Positions 60,856 through 64,000 of a stretch of DNA of 64,000 nt are shown here, piece after piece. Each line of letters starts with the position of its first letter. Positions within the stretch are counted from its first letter, which is position 1. The position numbers and the translations under genes were made by a program. The stretch is from Lutjanus erythropterus (taxonomy: Eukaryota > Chordata > Actinopteri > Lutjaniformes > Lutjanidae): contig CM034601.1 in NCBI GenBank assembly GCA_020091685.1, positions 10,542,419 to 10,606,418 of the forward strand, read 5' to 3'. Below the pieces are notes generated by a model. It was not told the origin of the DNA, ran no database searches, and was given only the letters and a program-made list of their open reading frames with translations.

Positions 60856-62224
60856 AAGACACGACCCGATAGCGCGGTTGCTGCACGCGTTCTCTTGTTG
60901 GGACTCGGCTTGCCTCATTAGCCAGCACTTTTTGCTCGTTTAGACAACTATTTCAGCTCGTCTGCTGTTGATAATAAAGTAATAATAAGTTTATAATAAA
61001 CGCTCTCTCCCTCCCTGAAGTATGGTACAGAAGTTGCAGCGGCAGTGTCCTGCTTTCTCCTTTGTCTTCCCCATACCTCTCTTTGTGTTTCTGTGGTAAC
61101 AGCAGCTAAGCAAGAAAACAACCAGACGTGACAGTACAGTCGCTTATCTTTAGTTATAATAACCCCGATAACTTGGGGCAAAGTACAGCTGGCTTCTCTC
61201 ACTCCTGCGACGGTACTGTACTCTTCACCAGTGCCGTCAGACAGCAGAGGAGGACACAGTGTGCTCTGTGTGGAGCACATGTGATCGCTTCAGTCGGTCA
61301 CTGATGACTGACAGATCCACGGCAAACCGGGCTGCAGCCTCTGCAGACAGACTGTAGTGTCTGGAGATGCAAACAACATTTTCTGTTTATCGCTTGTGTT
61401 AAAGCGACCGATACGGATTTTTTCAGGTTTATAGAAATGCCATCATATGTCTAGTTTATACGAGTGAGGGAAAGTCAAGATCGTATGCTCTGATCATAGT
61501 GCTTTCCACTGCCCTATTTGCAGGTTTCTTGCATCCACTAAAGCGGATGAATTACTTAAGTGTGAAATGTAAATATCAGGAGCAAATATCATATGATAAA
61601 ATTATAAGATATCTGATTATAATATCTGGTTTGCTTGATTATGTCAAAGCATTTCTTTTTAATTCTTGGGCAAAATGCTTTATAAAAGCCAAAATATATG
61701 TCTGATTTTTTGAAATAGAAAAACTAGATTTTTCAGAAGTCAAAACTGTTTTTGTTGCAATAGTAATGTCAGATTTGGTTAGATCAGAGCTATGTAAGTG
61801 ATAATTTACAGTGAGTGGGCTATTATTGCAAAATAAACCCTGATAGGCTGATGCAGGACTTGAATCATGCTGAAGGAGTTTGTTTTAGGTTTATTCTAAA
61901 CACTGTAAATTTTCCTGCTTATTACAGTTACTGACAAAAATCAGTTATTTTACACAAAATATTAATTTTCAAATGATTGTATTGCTCCTCCAAAGTCTAT
62001 GATGATCATAACTACGTCCATAGCAACCGTCTGTTCTTCATAGCAACGGTCTACTCTACATAGCAACAGTCTGCTACACAGGAAAGACAGACCTTAGAAT
62101 ACAGTAATCGATTAAGTATTTAACAAAGCCATGTAAAACCTTAGCTTGTGACACCTTTGCCTTTCTCACCCTCAGGTGTGCATAAACTACAGGTTATGAA
62201 CTTATTTTTAAAATACAAAAATGT

Positions 62225-62880
62225 AGGAATGCACAGTGTTTAATTTTTGCCTATATCTGATATGCCAATATTTTCCAACTCATTTTGACTGGTTGCTGAT
62301 ACCAATATATGCACGTATGTTTTTTTCTATCTAACTGCAGAGAGCCTCAAGTCTCTCCTGTTGTGGAATTTTAACGTGTTATCATACCTACCGTTATCAT
62401 GATGGACTAACGGCAGATGCAGACATAAAATACATTGCTTTAAAGGGCAAAGTAAGAACGCTGCTATTGACAGAATTTTGTTTCTTTTTGTTCCTCACAA
62501 ATTCGTCGTAATGATAGGGTTGACTTGTCTTGAGATGGGAAACTTAATTTGTAGGGTTAAAGGAATATGATTTAGCTCCTCCTTGCATTAGCAAGGCTGA
62601 GCAGTAATTGCAAATAGCGACTTTGATATCCGTTTCAGACACTTCAAAAAATCCCAATGCTGCTGACATACGTGCTTCATGCATGCATAAATAAAGCGTT
62701 GTCTTATTGGCCTGTCACATCGGCAGAAATATTGACATTTTAAGTCTATTCTTTATCTGCTGATTCAGTGATTGCTGATAATATTGTGAAGCCCTACAAA
62801 AGAATGAAATTATCAGTTATCTTATTGGCATCGGCCGTAAGAAGCAGGTCATTATCAGTAAATCTATATCCTGCATCATG
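62225..62880 (+). repeat. hAT-like relic in fnip1 intron 1
   Basis: It begins aggaatgcacagtgtttaat; the right end (ttggcatcggccgtaagaag, then ctatatcctgcatcatga) is a familiar fish repeat phrase. Ends are eroded and no target duplication was found. Confidence 0.45.
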
Positions 62881-64000
62881 ATTGCAGGTGCATGCTGCAA
62901 AGTAGACATTCCCAATACTGACAATCTTACCATGTTATTGTACATCTGTAACAGAGTAGTAGATTACGTGGAGAATTGTCTAAAATTGTTTTTATTTTAT
63001 TTTGTTCAGAATGTATATCAATGCAGGTAAAGCATGACATAATGTCACTATAAGCACTATAAATACTTGTTATTAAAAAACAAACAAACTCCAAAGCAGA
63101 TTTCAACCTGCCTGAGCAATACATCAGTGAGCTGGCCAGTAGGATACTTTATACTCCCTGAGTTGATTTGCAGTTTCCCTGTGCATGTTCCTACACACAT
63201 TCTGGGTCAGGGTCAGGTCTGCCACCAAGGGGAAAGTGCTCTTTTTAGTTTTAAATACACTTGTGTTGGAAAATGTTGCTCTGGGCCAGTCACCCATGGT
63301 GGATATATTTACCAATGGACCAGAAACCTCACCTCCTTGTGGTGTTACTTGCACTTTGGCCCATATCTTTGCCAACGCACGTTCCATTGCCATAAAGGTG
63401 CCCTGCGCTCAATGATATAAATGCTTTGTATGCGTGTGTGTGGTTGGCTGGCTTCAGTCCGAGAGCAAACAGGCAGACAGCAGGCGTTTCTGTTAACTCC
63501 GTGGTCAGCTGTGCTCTTCTTACCTCTGGCATGAGCTCCCCATTCATCAGGCATGAATTGCTCTGGAGAGGGCAGAACTGTGAGAAGACAAAGGCAAGGA
63601 GAGATGGATGGAGAGGACACTTGGGTGGTAGCAGGATTAGGCTAGAATACATTGAGAAGGTTTGTTTGAAAAGAGAGGAAGAGAATATCTGATAGAGGGT
63701 GTAAAAGTGGGATAGGGTGAGTGGATCCAGTTAGAAGAAAAGAAGAGCTCTAAGAGGTGTGAATTACAGAATTCATTGATGGCCTTGGTTGATTAGGTTT
63801 GGTGGTTAAGCAGGCGAACTTTGAGGCTGGACAGAAGAGAGGCTAAGGTATAATTGGAGACCAAACAAAGAGGTAAACTTAGGAGATGACGTTCACGGTA
63901 TTCTGATATTCAGCTCAGAGTAAATATTAAAACTGCAGCTGACCTACATGCCTTGTATTTGTTTGCACTCAGGAGTGTTTGTGAAAGAGAGCTGACAGTA

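Larger units (their letters stand above)
60320..64000 (+). other. Start of fnip1 intron 1
   Basis: No WPLPEF-like second exon is found, so the intron runs past the window. It holds a GT-rich patch at 60327-60365, the MITE at 60633, a CATAGCAAC triplication at 62019-62080 and a hAT-like relic at 62225. The last kilobase shows nothing firm. Confidence 0.6.

Overview
The window is vertebrate nuclear DNA, almost certainly from a teleost fish and probably a percomorph. Coding sequence is split into short exons with GT-AG introns. Introns and flanks are full of fish-type non-autonomous DNA transposons (hAT-like, TTAA-flanked foldback elements, a Tc1-like relic), a LINE-like tail, CA/GT microsatellites and minisatellites. 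There are no bacterial-style operons, rRNA genes, functional tRNA genes or CRISPR arrays. Family names for repeats come from memory and from visible termini and target-site duplications, not from a search.

Three genes lie on the + strand in the order acsl6 - meikin - fnip1. This is the neighbourhood of human 5q31.1 (FNIP1-MEIKIN-ACSL6), so synteny and protein sequence support each other. (1) Positions 12818-48981 hold all 20 coding exons of a long-chain acyl-CoA synthetase. Every exon joins in phase and gives 698 aa (701 from an upstream in-frame ATG); the sequence is closest to ACSL6. (2) Positions 54959-58824 hold eight exons that join in phase into a 395-aa protein. I call it Meikin, the meiosis I kinetochore factor, from its position between acsl6 and fnip1, its length, its Ser-rich middle with a separase-like ExxR site and S-S-P Polo-box motifs, and its basic/aromatic C-terminal block. 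(3) Positions 60228-60319 are coding exon 1 of fnip1 (folliculin-interacting protein 1). The rest of that gene lies beyond the right edge of the window.

Region by region: 1-12.8 kb is 5' flank of acsl6 with no convincing coding gene. It holds a T/A-rich tandem array, two hAT elements with 8-bp target duplications, a 26-bp minisatellite and several copies of one TTAA-flanked foldback family. 12.8-49.0 kb is acsl6, whose larger introns are mostly transposon relics. 49.2-54.7 kb is intergenic with two inverted-repeat structures. 54.7-58.9 kb is meikin; its intron 4 is largely a foldback element carrying a second nested insertion. 58.9-60.2 kb holds a Tc1-like relic and then the fnip1 promoter, with a CACGTG E-box and two CCAAT boxes. 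60.3-64 kb is fnip1 intron 1, with a small palindrome-bearing MITE and another hAT-like relic.

The genes do not form one pathway: acsl6 activates fatty acids, meikin acts at meiosis I kinetochores and fnip1 works with folliculin in Rag/mTORC1 and AMPK signalling. I found no evidence for a wholly new biological system. The points most worth following are the rapidly evolving meikin gene, the apparent absence of a second (Y-type) gate exon in acsl6, and the transposon-derived structures placed at possible regulatory positions.
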